Notes: generated by a model not told the origin, from the letters alone. A stretch of DNA of 64,000 bases from Algoriphagus halophilus (GCF_900129785.1 NZ_FSRC01000002.1:682001-746000); one strand, 5' to 3'; positions 44,235 to 54,422 are shown, counted from the stretch's first letter. Made by a program: numbers and translations.

Positions 44235-45902
44235 ATGACTGACTTTCAAAACTTTTCCGTTCCTTACACACCTTCTGTCGCCTACTCTGAAAAAGTCGCT
44301 TACTTTTCCATGGAGTTTGCGATCCATCAGCCTCTCAAAATCTATTCTGGCGGATTAGGTTTTTTATCTGGCTCCCATTTACGAAGTGCGTATGATCTAA
44401 AGCAAAACCTTATTGGAATAGGGATCTTATGGAAATATGGCTATTACGACCAAGGAAGAAACCAGGACCAAACACTTAAACCAGAATGGTTCGAAAAAAC
44501 CTACAGCTTCTTGGTGGACACGGGGATCAAATTCCAAATTGAGGTGCATAGTTCCCCTGTATGGGTCAAAGCTTTTTATTTACCTCCAGAAACATTTGGG
44601 AGTGCCCCTTTATTTTTATTAAGCACGGACACACCAGAAAATGACTATTTGAGTCAAACCATCACTCACAAACTTTATGATTCGGATGTAGCCGGTAAAA
44701 TTGCCCAATTTATGCTACTCGGACTAGGAGGAGCCAAGTTATTGGATAAGCTTAATTTTAATCCTGATGTGTATCATTTGAATGAGGCCCATGGGGTCAG
44801 TGCTATTTTCCATCTGATGAGAAAATTTGGAAGCAAATCAGCAGTAAAAAAGCAGTTAGTATTTACAACCCATACTCCAGAAGAAGCTGGAAATGAGAAG
44901 CATGACATTTACTTATGTGAAAAAATGGGCTATTTCAATGGATTCTCACTTTCCGAAGTAAGGTCATTGACCGGAATGTCTGGTGACTTATTTAACCATA
45001 GCTTAGCTGCATTTAGATTTGCAAGAAAAGCCAATGGGGTCAGCAAACTACATGGAGAGGTCAGCAGACATATGTGGGAAAATTACGAAGACATTCCTGA
45101 AATCACCTCCATCACCAATTCCCAAAACTATCACTACTGGGCAGATAAACAGCTGTACAAATATTTGGATGAGAACGATAAGGATCGATTTGACGACAGG
45201 AAATATTTCCTAAAAAAACGGGCTTTTGAAATTGTGGCTGATCAGACCGGCAAACTCTTGGACCCATCTATCTTGACGATCGTTTGGGCTCGAAGATTCG
45301 CCAGTTATAAACGACCGGACCTGTTGACGCGGGACTTAAAGCGATTTGAAAAACTGATCAACAATCCTAGCAAACCTGTACAATTTATCTGGGCAGGAAA
45401 ACCTTATCCTATGGATTATGGAGCAATTTCAGTATTCAACCAATTGGTTCATCTAAGTAAAAAGTATCCTAATGTAGCGGTGTGTGTCGGGTATGAACTG
45501 GCATTAAGTAAAAGATTGAAACAAGCTTCTGATATCTGGCTTAACAATCCAAGGGTGCCCAGAGAAGCAAGCGGGACTTCTGGCATGACTGCTGCCATGA
45601 ACGGAGCGGTGAATTTTAGCACCTTCGATGGATGGATCTGTGAATTCGCTAAGCATGGGAAAAATAGCTTTATTGTCCCTACGGCAGATTATAAAAAGAT
45701 GAATATTCCTGAACAGGATGATTTCGACTTGAATAATCTTTTTCAAGTATTGGAGGAGGAAATTGTTCCTACTTATTATGATGATCCTACAGCCTGGAGA
45801 AATATTGTTCAGAATGGCATGAGAGAAGTGGTAGAAAACTTTGAAAGTGATCGAATGGCCAAGGAATACTATGAATTGATGTATCAGGACAAAAAGCTGT
45901 AG
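44235..45902 (+). CDS. GT35 alpha-glucan phosphorylase-like protein lacking PLP lysine
   Basis: A 555-residue cytoplasmic protein of the short alpha-glucan phosphorylase type (GT35, TIGR02094-like). The N-terminal FSMEFAIHQPLKIYSGGLGFLSG and HLNEAHG segments and the phosphate-site run WARRFASYKRP (Arg354 and Lys359 aligning with rabbit muscle Arg569 and Lys574) are conserved. In phosphorylases the PLP cofactor is bound by a lysine nine residues into EASGTGNMK; here the aligned stretch is EASGTSGMT (444-452), with Thr452 instead of Lys. Either PLP is not covalently held or the enzyme has another activity, such as a glycogen-synthase-like transfer. It follows a terminator and has no glycogen genes beside it. 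Confidence 0.8.
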   Translation: MTDFQNFSVPYTPSVAYSEKVAYFSMEFAIHQPLKIYSGGLGFLSGSHLRSAYDLKQNLIGIGILWKYGYYDQGRNQDQTLKPEWFEKTYSFLVDTGIKFQIEVHSSPVWVKAFYLPPETFGSAPLFLLSTDTPENDYLSQTITHKLYDSDVAGKIAQFMLLGLGGAKLLDKLNFNPDVYHLNEAHGVSAIFHLMRKFGSKSAVKKQLVFTTHTPEEAGNEKHDIYLCEKMGYFNGFSLSEVRSLTGMSGDLFNHSLAAFRFARKANGVSKLHGEVSRHMWENYEDIPEITSITNSQNYHYWADKQLYKYLDENDKDRFDDRKYFLKKRAFEIVADQTGKLLDPSILTIVWARRFASYKRPDLLTRDLKRFEKLINNPSKPVQFIWAGKPYPMDYGAISVFNQLVHLSKKYPNVAVCVGYELALSKRLKQASDIWLNNPRVPREASGTSGMTAAMNGAVNFSTFDGWICEFAKHGKNSFIVPTADYKKMNIPEQDDFDLNNLFQVLEEEIVPTYYDDPTAWRNIVQNGMREVVENFESDRMAKEYYELMYQDKKL

Positions 45903-46001
45903 CCTTTATTAATCCTTTCACTAAAAATGCGAGGCCTATTCAAGCCTTAACATAAGCATTGTTTAAATTGACTTATTACAATTTTCCCAAAGCCAATACC
46001 T

Positions 46002-47339
46002 ATGAGAAATTTTATCATTTTACTTTCCTGTTTTTGCATAGGTGCTCAATTATCCACAGTCGCCCAACAGTCACAACAAGCCCGAGATAGTATTGCAAAA
46101 TTAAGTCGGGAAGATCATCAATTGATGATGGAAAAATTGGGAATTGAAGAATTGAGACCCGGTCCCTCTGGAAATCCAAGCGCTCCCAACGCCGCCAACT
46201 CCGATGAGTCCAAAGCTACTCCCTACAAAGACCTGCCCAATCCACTCATCTTTGATAATGGAGCCAAAGTCAATTCCAAAAAGGACTGGGAGAAAAGGAA
46301 AAAAGAACTCAAAGAGCATTTCGATTCAGAAGTATATGGACGAATGCCAAAGCATATTCCAGGAGTAACATGGGAGATTGTAGAAGAAAAAGACAGCCTT
46401 TTTGGCGAGGTACATGCCAGGTATAAAAAGTTAATTGGCCATGTGGATAACTCTTCCTATCCCGAGATCCAGGTGAATATTGAGATGCGGATGGCCACCC
46501 CTATTGAAAGCAAAGGTCCAGTCCCACTGATCATGCAATTTAGTTGGATTTGGCCTGCCAGTATGCAACGACCCAAGCCAGAAGGGCCTACTTGGCAAGA
46601 GCAACTTCTATCTGAAGGATGGGGATTTGCCATGTTGATACCTACCAGTTTTCAGGCGGACAATGGAGCAGGTTTAAGGGAAGGAATAATCGGATTGGTC
46701 AATAAGGGCCAAGCAAGGAAACTGGACGATTGGGGAACCCTGAAAGCTTGGGGATGGGGAGCCAGCAGGGCATTGGATTATTTTGAAACTGATCCCCTGG
46801 TCAATGCCAAAAAAGTAGGTATTGAAGGACTTTCAAGGTATGGCAAAGCAGCTTTGGTAGCGATGGTGGATGAACCTAGATTTGCCATTGGATTTTTTGC
46901 TTCCTCGGGTGCTGGAGGAACCAAGATATTTAGAAGGGTGTATGGGGAACAAGTGGAAAATTTAGCTTCCTCAGGAGAATATCATTGGTTTACGCCTAAC
47001 TTCATCAAATATGCGGGTCCTTTGACACCTTTGGATTTACCCATCGATGCCCATGAAATGCTTGCTTTATGTGCTCCTAGACCTGTTTTTATATCAAGTG
47101 GAGACCCCAACGTGGAGGGTCATTGGATCGATGCGGTAGGGATGTTTAAGACAGCCGTAGCAGCAAGCCCTGTATACGAATTGCTGGGAAAAAAGGGATT
47201 GGATACCGATCAATATCCCGGTACCAATGTAGGCCTTCTCAATGGAGATTTAGTATATAGACAACATGATGGCGGGCATACGGAAGGCCCCAACTGGACT
47301 TATTTTATAGAGTTTGCCAGAAAGTATTTGAATGACTAG
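46002..47339 (+). CDS. Glucuronoyl-esterase-like protein (CE15)
   Basis: A 445-residue exported alpha/beta hydrolase (signal peptide 1-22, TVAQQ). The nucleophile elbow EGLSRYGKAA (Ser278, Arg279) has the G-x-S-R-x-G-K/H form specific to carbohydrate esterase family 15, and the preceding GTLKAWGWGASRALDY helix is shared with that family. The C-terminal histidine lies in RQHDGGHTEG (His422 or His426). CE15 enzymes cleave the ester between 4-O-methyl-glucuronic acid on xylan and lignin alcohols; bacterial members can act on other uronic acid esters. A Pro/Ala/Asn-rich linker (about 52-75) precedes the domain. 21 nt separate it from the next sulfatase gene, suggesting co-transcription. Confidence 0.85.
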   Translation: MRNFIILLSCFCIGAQLSTVAQQSQQARDSIAKLSREDHQLMMEKLGIEELRPGPSGNPSAPNAANSDESKATPYKDLPNPLIFDNGAKVNSKKDWEKRKKELKEHFDSEVYGRMPKHIPGVTWEIVEEKDSLFGEVHARYKKLIGHVDNSSYPEIQVNIEMRMATPIESKGPVPLIMQFSWIWPASMQRPKPEGPTWQEQLLSEGWGFAMLIPTSFQADNGAGLREGIIGLVNKGQARKLDDWGTLKAWGWGASRALDYFETDPLVNAKKVGIEGLSRYGKAALVAMVDEPRFAIGFFASSGAGGTKIFRRVYGEQVENLASSGEYHWFTPNFIKYAGPLTPLDLPIDAHEMLALCAPRPVFISSGDPNVEGHWIDAVGMFKTAVAASPVYELLGKKGLDTDQYPGTNVGLLNGDLVYRQHDGGHTEGPNWTYFIEFARKYLND

Positions 47340-47360
47340 CTTCAGTTTTAATTCTCCTCC

Positions 47361-48743
47361 ATGAAAAAAGTCATTTTCTCAATTTACTGCTTTTTTACGC
47401 TCTCCCTTATTTCCGCGCAACAAAATCAACCCAACATCATTTTAATCAATATTGATGATATGGGATGGAGAGATGTAGGCTTTATGGGAAGTGAATATTA
47501 CGAAACTCCCACCATAGATAGCTTGGCAAAGGCAGGGATGATCTTTACGCAAGGATATGCCTCTGCAGCCAATTGTGCTCCCAGCAGGGCTTCTATGATG
47601 ACCGGACTTTGGTCACCAAGACATGGAGTATATACTGTCGCAACTTCGGAAAGAGGAAAGTCCAAAGACCGAAAAATAATTCCGACACCAAACACTACCA
47701 GCATCTCTTCTGATCATGAGCTGATTCCACAATCCTTGCGTAGAGCTGGCTATCGTACTATTCATGCAGGCAAATGGCATTTAAGTGACTCTCCTTTGGA
47801 TTTTGGATTTGATGTCAATATCGGAGGGGGACACAATGGTCATCCCAGTAGCTATTACCCACCTTATGGAAATGTTGAATTGGAAGGAGATGGATCCTAT
47901 CTAACGGATGCCATCATGGCAAAAACCTTGGAGGCGCTTAGTCAAACCCAATCTCCTTTCTTTTTGTATTATTCACCCTATGCAGTGCATACTCCTATTC
48001 AACCGGTACATTCATTGGTGGATAAGTACCAAGATAAATCATCCACAATAGGACAAGAAAATGCTGATTATGCTAGCATGGTGGAAAACTTAGACCGAAA
48101 TATTGGGTTACTTTTCCACAACCTAAAAACCAACCATCAATTGGAAAACACCCTGATCATTTTTGTCTCCGACAATGGAGGGCTGAAAGGCATCACCAGT
48201 CAACAACCTCTGAGATCCGGGAAAGGCAGTTATTATGAAGGGGGCATTCGAGTACCTTTCTTCTTTCTTTGGGAGGGAAGAATCTCTGCTGGAACTTCCA
48301 ATTCAACGCCCATTTCAAATTTAGATCTCTATCCCACCATTTTGGAAGCTGTTGGAATCACCAATCCAAGCTCAAAACTGGATGGGATCAGTCTTCTTCC
48401 AATGTTGACAGGAGAGGGAAGTATTCCTGAAAGAGCTCTCTTTTGGCATTTTCCGATCTATTTAGAGGCCTATCAATATGGTCAGAATGAGACCCGAGAT
48501 CCGCTATTCAGAACAAGGCCAGGTACTGCCATGCGACTAGGTAAATGGAAATTACACTACTATTTTGAGGATAATGAAGTCGAACTGTTTGATTTGGAAG
48601 CAGACATTTCTGAAGAGAAAGATTTATCCTCCTCTCTTCCCGAGACTACCAATGAATTACTGGAAAAAATGAGGGCTTGGTGGGAAGCAACTTCAGCCCC
48701 AATTCCCCAAACAGAAAACCCAGAATACATCAAAGTTAACTAA
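47361..48743 (+). CDS. Secreted sulfatase
   Basis: A 460-residue type I sulfatase with a signal peptide (1-19). The formylglycine motif is CAPSR (Cys72 to Arg76), the canonical C-x-P-x-R form. NIDDMGWRDVG gives the metal aspartates and VSDNGG the later Asp-Asn; AGKWHL is the conserved lysine/His segment. It is the closest of the three sulfatases here to the arylsulfatase A/N-acetylgalactosamine-sulfatase type. It follows the CE15-like gene by 21 nt, so the pair would act on the same uronic-acid-containing sulfated polysaccharide, such as an algal one (inference). Confidence 0.9.
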   Translation: MKKVIFSIYCFFTLSLISAQQNQPNIILINIDDMGWRDVGFMGSEYYETPTIDSLAKAGMIFTQGYASAANCAPSRASMMTGLWSPRHGVYTVATSERGKSKDRKIIPTPNTTSISSDHELIPQSLRRAGYRTIHAGKWHLSDSPLDFGFDVNIGGGHNGHPSSYYPPYGNVELEGDGSYLTDAIMAKTLEALSQTQSPFFLYYSPYAVHTPIQPVHSLVDKYQDKSSTIGQENADYASMVENLDRNIGLLFHNLKTNHQLENTLIIFVSDNGGLKGITSQQPLRSGKGSYYEGGIRVPFFFLWEGRISAGTSNSTPISNLDLYPTILEAVGITNPSSKLDGISLLPMLTGEGSIPERALFWHFPIYLEAYQYGQNETRDPLFRTRPGTAMRLGKWKLHYYFEDNEVELFDLEADISEEKDLSSSLPETTNELLEKMRAWWEATSAPIPQTENPEYIKVN

Positions 48744-48832
48744 GAAAAATTCACATTGAATTTGAACCATTGAAATCTTAATCCTATTAGAATCCTTGGT
48801 TCCAAACCATATTTAGGCTTTAATCACTAGCT

Positions 48833-50632
48833 ATGAAAAATTTAAGGAAATCTCTTCTGTTGCCAATCATCGGCTTTATCTCAATTCAAGCTTCGGCACA
48901 GGATTTCCTTCCTCCGACACTACTTTGGGAAGGGAAGAGTAAAAGTTTGATCGCTGACCCTACTGATCCTTGGGTTACTCCCGGAGAATTAACAGGACTT
49001 ACTGAATCTCCAAGCTATGAGGAAACGATGGCTTGGCTGGAAAAATTAAGTGAAAGTTCACCCTATATTGCGATTAATTCCATTGGCGTCAGTGAGCAAG
49101 GCAGAGCCATTCAACTAGTAATGGTATCCAAAGATCAAGACTTCACCGCACAGGAGTTATCCACATCTAAAAAGCCTCTCATTCTTTTCCAGGCAGGAAT
49201 TCATGCGGGGGAAATTGATGGAAAAGATGCTGGGATGATGCTACTACGAGACATCAATGTAGGAGAAAAATTGGAACTTTTAGACTACGCAAACCTCCTT
49301 TTTATCCCCATCTTGAATGTGGATGGGCATGAAAGAAAAAGCGAATACGGAAGGGTCAACCAAAGAGGGCCTAAAGTAATGGGATGGAGAACGAATGCGA
49401 ATAACCTAAATTTAAATAGGGATTACACCAAATTGGAAACCGCAGGAATCAAAGCCATTGCCCAGGTGATAAACAATTATGATCCCGATTTGTATGTAGA
49501 CATTCATGTTACTGATGGTGCTGATTACCAATACGACATCACCTACGGTTTTGTGGAAACAGGAGGATATTCTCCAGAGATTTCTTCTTGGTTGGCTGAA
49601 AAATTCAAACCTGAAGTAGATCAGGCTTTGAAAGATCAAGGTCATATCCCCGGCCCCTTACTTTTTGCTGCCAATGGACAGGACTTTACAGAGGGGAATA
49701 TTGCTTTTTCTTTTAGCCCTAGATTTTCTCATACCTACGGAGATATCCGACATCTACCTGCCATTTTAATAGAAAACCACTCATTAAAACCATTTGAACA
49801 ACGGGTTTTGGGAACCTATATATTTTTGGAACAAATGATCAAATCTGTAGGAAACCATTTTGAGGAACTTCAAGAGGCAATAGCATCGGACAGAGATCAA
49901 TCCATGGAAACAGTAGTTGTAAAATTTGGGTTTCGGGATACTCCTGCCGATTCTGTAGAGTTTTTAGGGGTAAAATCCGAATTGGTAAAATCTGAAATTA
50001 CTGGAAATAAATATGTAGACTGGAAAGGCGAACCCACTACTCAAATAGTACCAAGTATATTGATGGACAAGCCAGTCTCTTCTGTGCCGGTGCCCAAAGC
50101 TTATTGGATTCCAGTAGAGTGGACTGAAGTAATCCAAAAAATGGAAACGCATGGGATAGAAATGGAAGTTTTGGAAGAACCCAAAGAACTGAATTTAGAA
50201 TATTCTACCGTCAATGATTTCAAAATGGTCAGTAGACCTTATGAAGGCTTGATGAGATTCCAATCTTTTGACTTGAAAAAGGCCTATAAAAAAATTACCC
50301 TGCAACCAGGTTCGGTACGAATAAAAACCGATCAAGCACTTGGTGAGTTAGTAGTCATTTTGTTAGAACCAGAATCTGTGGATAGCTTTTTTCAATGGGG
50401 ATATTTCAATACTATCTTATCCCAAACTGAATACATGGAAACCTATGTGATGGAACCCATGATTCAGGAATTGCTGAGTAAAGATCCAGAATTAAAGAAA
50501 AGATTTGACGAGAAAATGGAAAGTGAGGAGGACTTCGCCGCCTCCCCTCGGCAAATCTACCGGTGGTTTTATGAGCAAACACCCTACATTGACCAAAAAT
50601 GGAAAGTGATTCCTATAGGTAGAGAGTGGTAA
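48833..50632 (+). CDS. Secreted M14-family metallopeptidase
   Basis: A 599-residue exported protein (signal peptide 1-22, ASAQ). M14 zinc ligands are in AGIHAGEIDG (HxxE) and VDIHVTDG (third ligand); NLNRDYTK and NVDGHERK are family segments. The catalytic glutamate near ILIENHSLKP is less certain. The C-terminal third is beta-rich and unassigned. It differs from the larger M14 protein at 39745 in length and lacks the glutamine-amidotransferase-like tail. Located 89 nt after the sulfatase on the same strand, but a shared transcript is not clear. Confidence 0.83.
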   Translation: MKNLRKSLLLPIIGFISIQASAQDFLPPTLLWEGKSKSLIADPTDPWVTPGELTGLTESPSYEETMAWLEKLSESSPYIAINSIGVSEQGRAIQLVMVSKDQDFTAQELSTSKKPLILFQAGIHAGEIDGKDAGMMLLRDINVGEKLELLDYANLLFIPILNVDGHERKSEYGRVNQRGPKVMGWRTNANNLNLNRDYTKLETAGIKAIAQVINNYDPDLYVDIHVTDGADYQYDITYGFVETGGYSPEISSWLAEKFKPEVDQALKDQGHIPGPLLFAANGQDFTEGNIAFSFSPRFSHTYGDIRHLPAILIENHSLKPFEQRVLGTYIFLEQMIKSVGNHFEELQEAIASDRDQSMETVVVKFGFRDTPADSVEFLGVKSELVKSEITGNKYVDWKGEPTTQIVPSILMDKPVSSVPVPKAYWIPVEWTEVIQKMETHGIEMEVLEEPKELNLEYSTVNDFKMVSRPYEGLMRFQSFDLKKAYKKITLQPGSVRIKTDQALGELVVILLEPESVDSFFQWGYFNTILSQTEYMETYVMEPMIQELLSKDPELKKRFDEKMESEEDFAASPRQIYRWFYEQTPYIDQKWKVIPIGREW

Positions 50633-50739
50633 TTTTAATTCTAAAGAAAGCTGAAAGGGTTTTATCCTGATCGTACTTTAGACCCTATAAATACGCTGGT
50701 TTTTATTAAATTGACTGATAAGCCTTTAAGTCATTTTCA

Positions 50740-52383
50740 ATGAAAAAATTAATCATAATAATAGGGTCCATTCCACTATTCTTATTTAGCTCCATTATTT
50801 TATTGGAGAATTGGGTGGAAACGAAATTTGAAAACACTTTAAACACCAATCCAAATCGAAAGTATGATCTGAATTATGATAACCTATCAGTAAGCATCTT
50901 AAAAGGAAAAATTGAGCTAAACCAATTACAAATCACTCCTTTGACAGTCGATAGTATTCCGACGATTATAGCTGGTTCGGTGGAACGTGCGAACTTAGAA
51001 GGAATTGGGTTTATCAGTTTTCTGAGAAATAAAGAAATAAGCATTGAAATCTTAGAGTTCCTTAACCCAGAATTCACCCTCACTCGAACGGATTTTCAAA
51101 AAGACCAAGTTGAGTCTACTAGGCCATTTCAAACACTTTTTAGAGATATCATTTCCAGAGGTGAAATTAAGAATTTCTCTCTATCTGGAGGGAAAGCCAT
51201 CTTATTTGAACAAAATGATAGCCTTCAAAGAATAGGCTCATTTGATGATCTTGAAATCATGGCGAGTGGTATTGAGACTGATTCTGTTCAGCTAGATAAG
51301 GCTATTCCTTTTAAGTTGGAGGAATTGAAAATAGGCCTTAAAAACCTTTCCTATCTGCTTTCAGAAAATCAGATTTTTAGATTTGAATCTTATGCCTTTG
51401 ATTTTTCCGGAGGTCAGATGGACCTAGAAAAAATCAGTTTGGAGCTTGATCAGGAATGGTATGAACAAGCCAAAAATCAACCCGAACAAAAGGAAATTAT
51501 GGAATTTGATATTGGAAGTGTTGCCATAAGAGGGTTGAGCGAAGCAAGCCAATTTGGAGATTCATTAATGATCATCGCCAAATCGATCACCTTGGATAGT
51601 GTTGATTTTAAGATTGGAAAAGACAAAAACAGACCCTTTCCACCAAAGGAACTCAAACAAGATTTTTCTTACTTATTGGAGGCATTGACTTTTCCTATGA
51701 GAGTAGATTCTTTACGGGTCACCAATTCCGCAGTTACCTATTCCGAAATAGGAAATGGGCAAACCTTGCCTGGAAAAATTAATTTATCGGAGGTCAACGG
51801 ACTGATCTTAAATGTTTCAACCATCGAAGAAGTAGAGCGGGAAAACAGTCTCTATGTAACATTATCTGCAGTTTTTGACGGATCGGGCCAATTAAGCTTG
51901 GAGGTTCATGAAAATTACTTTGAGCGGGAATGGGAAGCCGACCTGACTTTAGAAGATATGGAAATGACGGACCTTAATCAAACTGTGAATAATCTAGCCG
52001 GCATTTCCATCGCTTCTGGAAAATTAAACAAGCTCCACCTTAATATGGAGGCAAATGCCAGTTTTTCGGACAACCATTTTTTGATGGAATATGAAGATTT
52101 TAAAATTGAACTACTGAATCCTGAACACCATAAAAAAGGATTCTTAAGTAGCCTGGCAAATTTGGCAGTACACAAACAACACAAGCCTGGGGATAAACAT
52201 TTTCAAGAACTTGCTTATGCTACTCCTAGAGACCCCTACAAGGGACCTATCAATTTAATTTGGCTGAGTGCCAAGGATGGGCTATTGGCCACCGTTCCAA
52301 TCAAAGCCGCTCAGAAACTAATGGTTCACTCCAAAAATGATAAGAGAGGGAAAAAGCATGGAAAAAAGAAAAATAGCAAATAG
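50740..52383 (+). CDS. AsmA-like membrane-anchored protein, unknown
   Basis: A 547-residue protein with one N-terminal membrane helix (about 3-22) and a long beta-rich body of the kind seen in AsmA/DUF748-like proteins (repeated leucine/isoleucine strands such as GKIELNQLQITPL and RVDSLRVTNSAVTY). The C terminus is lysine-rich (KKHGKKKNSK). Proteins of this shape bridge the periplasm and may move lipids, but that is from the family and not shown here. It stands 107 nt after the M14 gene. I assign it with moderate confidence only. Confidence 0.6.
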   Translation: MKKLIIIIGSIPLFLFSSIILLENWVETKFENTLNTNPNRKYDLNYDNLSVSILKGKIELNQLQITPLTVDSIPTIIAGSVERANLEGIGFISFLRNKEISIEILEFLNPEFTLTRTDFQKDQVESTRPFQTLFRDIISRGEIKNFSLSGGKAILFEQNDSLQRIGSFDDLEIMASGIETDSVQLDKAIPFKLEELKIGLKNLSYLLSENQIFRFESYAFDFSGGQMDLEKISLELDQEWYEQAKNQPEQKEIMEFDIGSVAIRGLSEASQFGDSLMIIAKSITLDSVDFKIGKDKNRPFPPKELKQDFSYLLEALTFPMRVDSLRVTNSAVTYSEIGNGQTLPGKINLSEVNGLILNVSTIEEVERENSLYVTLSAVFDGSGQLSLEVHENYFEREWEADLTLEDMEMTDLNQTVNNLAGISIASGKLNKLHLNMEANASFSDNHFLMEYEDFKIELLNPEHHKKGFLSSLANLAVHKQHKPGDKHFQELAYATPRDPYKGPINLIWLSAKDGLLATVPIKAAQKLMVHSKNDKRGKKHGKKKNSK

Positions 52384-52459
52384 TAATAAGCTTCCCTGTT
52401 TTGAATATAGTTGTATCATGTAGTCTCTTTTTAAAAGACAATTTCATGTGAAAATCCGA

Positions 52460-53068
52460 TTAGTCAGACGTCATTAGATCTTGTCGTTCCAAAACCAGAT
52501 AAAAATTTACTGCTATTGAATCACTGACTTTTAAAGCTCCAAAGAATTTTTCTGGAGGCTCAATATTAAAATCTGAAAGCTGAATTCTTCGCTCTCCAGA
52601 AAGCAGAGCAGAATTATTTTGACTTGCTAAAAACACACAAGAGATATCGTATATCCTAGAAATGCCTACCATAGTAATCTCTACTTGTCCCATGAGATTT
52701 TTCTGAGTAGGAGTTTCAGATGCTTTTGTCAATCCTAAAAATTTGACAGTGATAGTAGGAAATTTTTCTACCTCTATCGTTTTTTTGAAGTCTTTGGTCA
52801 TCAGCTCATTGTCGCAATCAAAATTCCTACTTGTGATTCTGACTTCACCACTCCATTGTCCGACTTCTTGACCTTCTGGAATCCTCTGAATTAGGTATTC
52901 CTGACCTGTATACTCATAATTTTCACAAGTAAATTTGGAAACATTGGTCGTGCCCAAAACCTCTAGCATACTATCTCTGGTAACTTTCCAATTAATAACT
53001 TCTTCCTTAGGAGAAGTGTCGAAAAGAACAGGCCAAATCAAAATCAGTAAGGATTGAAAAGGAACCAT
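52460..53068 (-). CDS. YceI-like lipocalin-fold protein
   Basis: A 202-residue protein, third in a minus-strand operon (YceI, porin, this gene). A weak hydrophobic leader (4-16) suggests export. The WKVTRDSMLEVLGTTNVSKF opening and the late LSDFNIEPPEKFFGALKV strand match YceI proteins, which bind isoprenoid-type lipids. It is more divergent than the YceI gene at 54423, with cysteines at CENYEY, FDCDNE and DISCVF that could form disulfides. 62 nt separate it from the porin gene. Confidence 0.75.
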   Translation of the reverse strand: MVPFQSLLILIWPVLFDTSPKEEVINWKVTRDSMLEVLGTTNVSKFTCENYEYTGQEYLIQRIPEGQEVGQWSGEVRITSRNFDCDNELMTKDFKKTIEVEKFPTITVKFLGLTKASETPTQKNLMGQVEITMVGISRIYDISCVFLASQNNSALLSGERRIQLSDFNIEPPEKFFGALKVSDSIAVNFYLVLERQDLMTSD

Positions 53069-53130
53069 AGTCGTGTAATTTTAAAGTCAGTTCCGCTTTT
53101 GAAAGCAGAACTGACCTTGTTCTTTATTCC

Positions 53131-54405
53131 TTAGAAACTGATTGCAGCTTCAATATTGATTCCATTAAATTTAGCTTGGTAGTATTTTGAATCCATTCCA
53201 AACCCATTTTTATATTCTTGATTGACATACTCTAATTTAACAACCACATTATTGGTCATAAACCAACCTCCACCAACATTCAATCGGCTGATTTCTATAT
53301 CCTCAGGATCAGACTCATTATTGGATCCTTTGACTGTATTGTAACGTCCACCTAAATAAAACTGCTCTGTTTTACCAAATCGATACAACAATTCTCCTGC
53401 TATTTGAGTGAATTGTCCTCCACCCTGCTCCTCTGAATTTCCTACGGATTCTAGAATCCCAAAAAACTCTAGCCCTTTATATTTTAGAAATGGATTAAAC
53501 TGTAAAGCAGTCATTTGCTTAAATCTAGGATTGAATCTTCCTTCAAAATCATTGGAATTTCCATCCAACACATCCAAGATATTGTAATACCTACTTCCTG
53601 CACGATCCCCACCATAAAGCCAGGTGCCAGTGGTAGTTCCCTTATTTAAATACCAGGATCCAGTAAGCCTTACTCTTAGGTCCTTGGCCACATAGTTATC
53701 ATAACCTAGTTTACCATAAAATGACATCTTGTTATCTGTGTTGTCATTGACAATAACGCTCTGATTCAACTTACCATTGGTCAACCCGACTACTGCCAAG
53801 AAGCCGTTTTTCTGGACAGTCACTTCACCAAAGGCTTCGGTAGAGAAGGAATCCATGATGTAATTTCCAATAAATGGATTGTAAATGACACGGGCGTTAT
53901 CAGATCTTCGGAAATGTGCATCACCATAATTGAACTCATCCATTCCAAAGGTGAGGGTGGTATAATCCATAATCCCCTCCAAGAACCCTTCTTTTATAAA
54001 GTCTAATCGGTCCATCTGTAGGTAGCCGCCCTTTACCCATGACTCATTATGGTGTTTAGAAGATAAATAAACCCGTAAATGAAGTCGAAGGCCCCGGGCC
54101 AGTTGCGTATTCAAATTGAGGTTGGCTGCGGGAAGATTTATATTTGATCCTAAATCCACAAGATTATCCAAGTAGTTGGAATGATTTATTGATTGAAATT
54201 GCAAGGCAAAATCACCTCCGATAAAAACCCGGACTTTATCAAAAGTAGGATCTGACTCTTTTGAAGTTTCGAAAACATTCAACCCCTCTTTGCTATTTTC
54301 CCTAAAATACTCAAGCTGGGTTTTCTCTTGTGCCTCAACCGAAATGGAACACAATGCCAATAGTAGGCTTGCTCCAATTTTTGAAAATTGTAGAATTCTA
54401 TTCAT
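53131..54405 (-). CDS. Outer-membrane porin-like protein
   Basis: A 424-residue exported protein (signal peptide 1-25, VEAQ) with regularly spaced amphipathic strands, many aromatic girdle residues and a terminal phenylalanine (EAAISF), as expected for an outer-membrane barrel of about 14 to 16 strands. The opening KVRVFIGGDFALQFQ resembles the first strand of phosphate-selective or DcaP-type porins. It lies 17 nt after the YceI gene and 62 nt before a second YceI-like gene, so it probably moves a compound related to what those proteins bind. Substrate unknown. Confidence 0.8.
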   Translation of the reverse strand: MNRILQFSKIGASLLLALCSISVEAQEKTQLEYFRENSKEGLNVFETSKESDPTFDKVRVFIGGDFALQFQSINHSNYLDNLVDLGSNINLPAANLNLNTQLARGLRLHLRVYLSSKHHNESWVKGGYLQMDRLDFIKEGFLEGIMDYTTLTFGMDEFNYGDAHFRRSDNARVIYNPFIGNYIMDSFSTEAFGEVTVQKNGFLAVVGLTNGKLNQSVIVNDNTDNKMSFYGKLGYDNYVAKDLRVRLTGSWYLNKGTTTGTWLYGGDRAGSRYYNILDVLDGNSNDFEGRFNPRFKQMTALQFNPFLKYKGLEFFGILESVGNSEEQGGGQFTQIAGELLYRFGKTEQFYLGGRYNTVKGSNNESDPEDIEISRLNVGGGWFMTNNVVVKLEYVNQEYKNGFGMDSKYYQAKFNGINIEAAISF

Positions 54406-54422
54406 GTTTAATAAGGGTTAAT

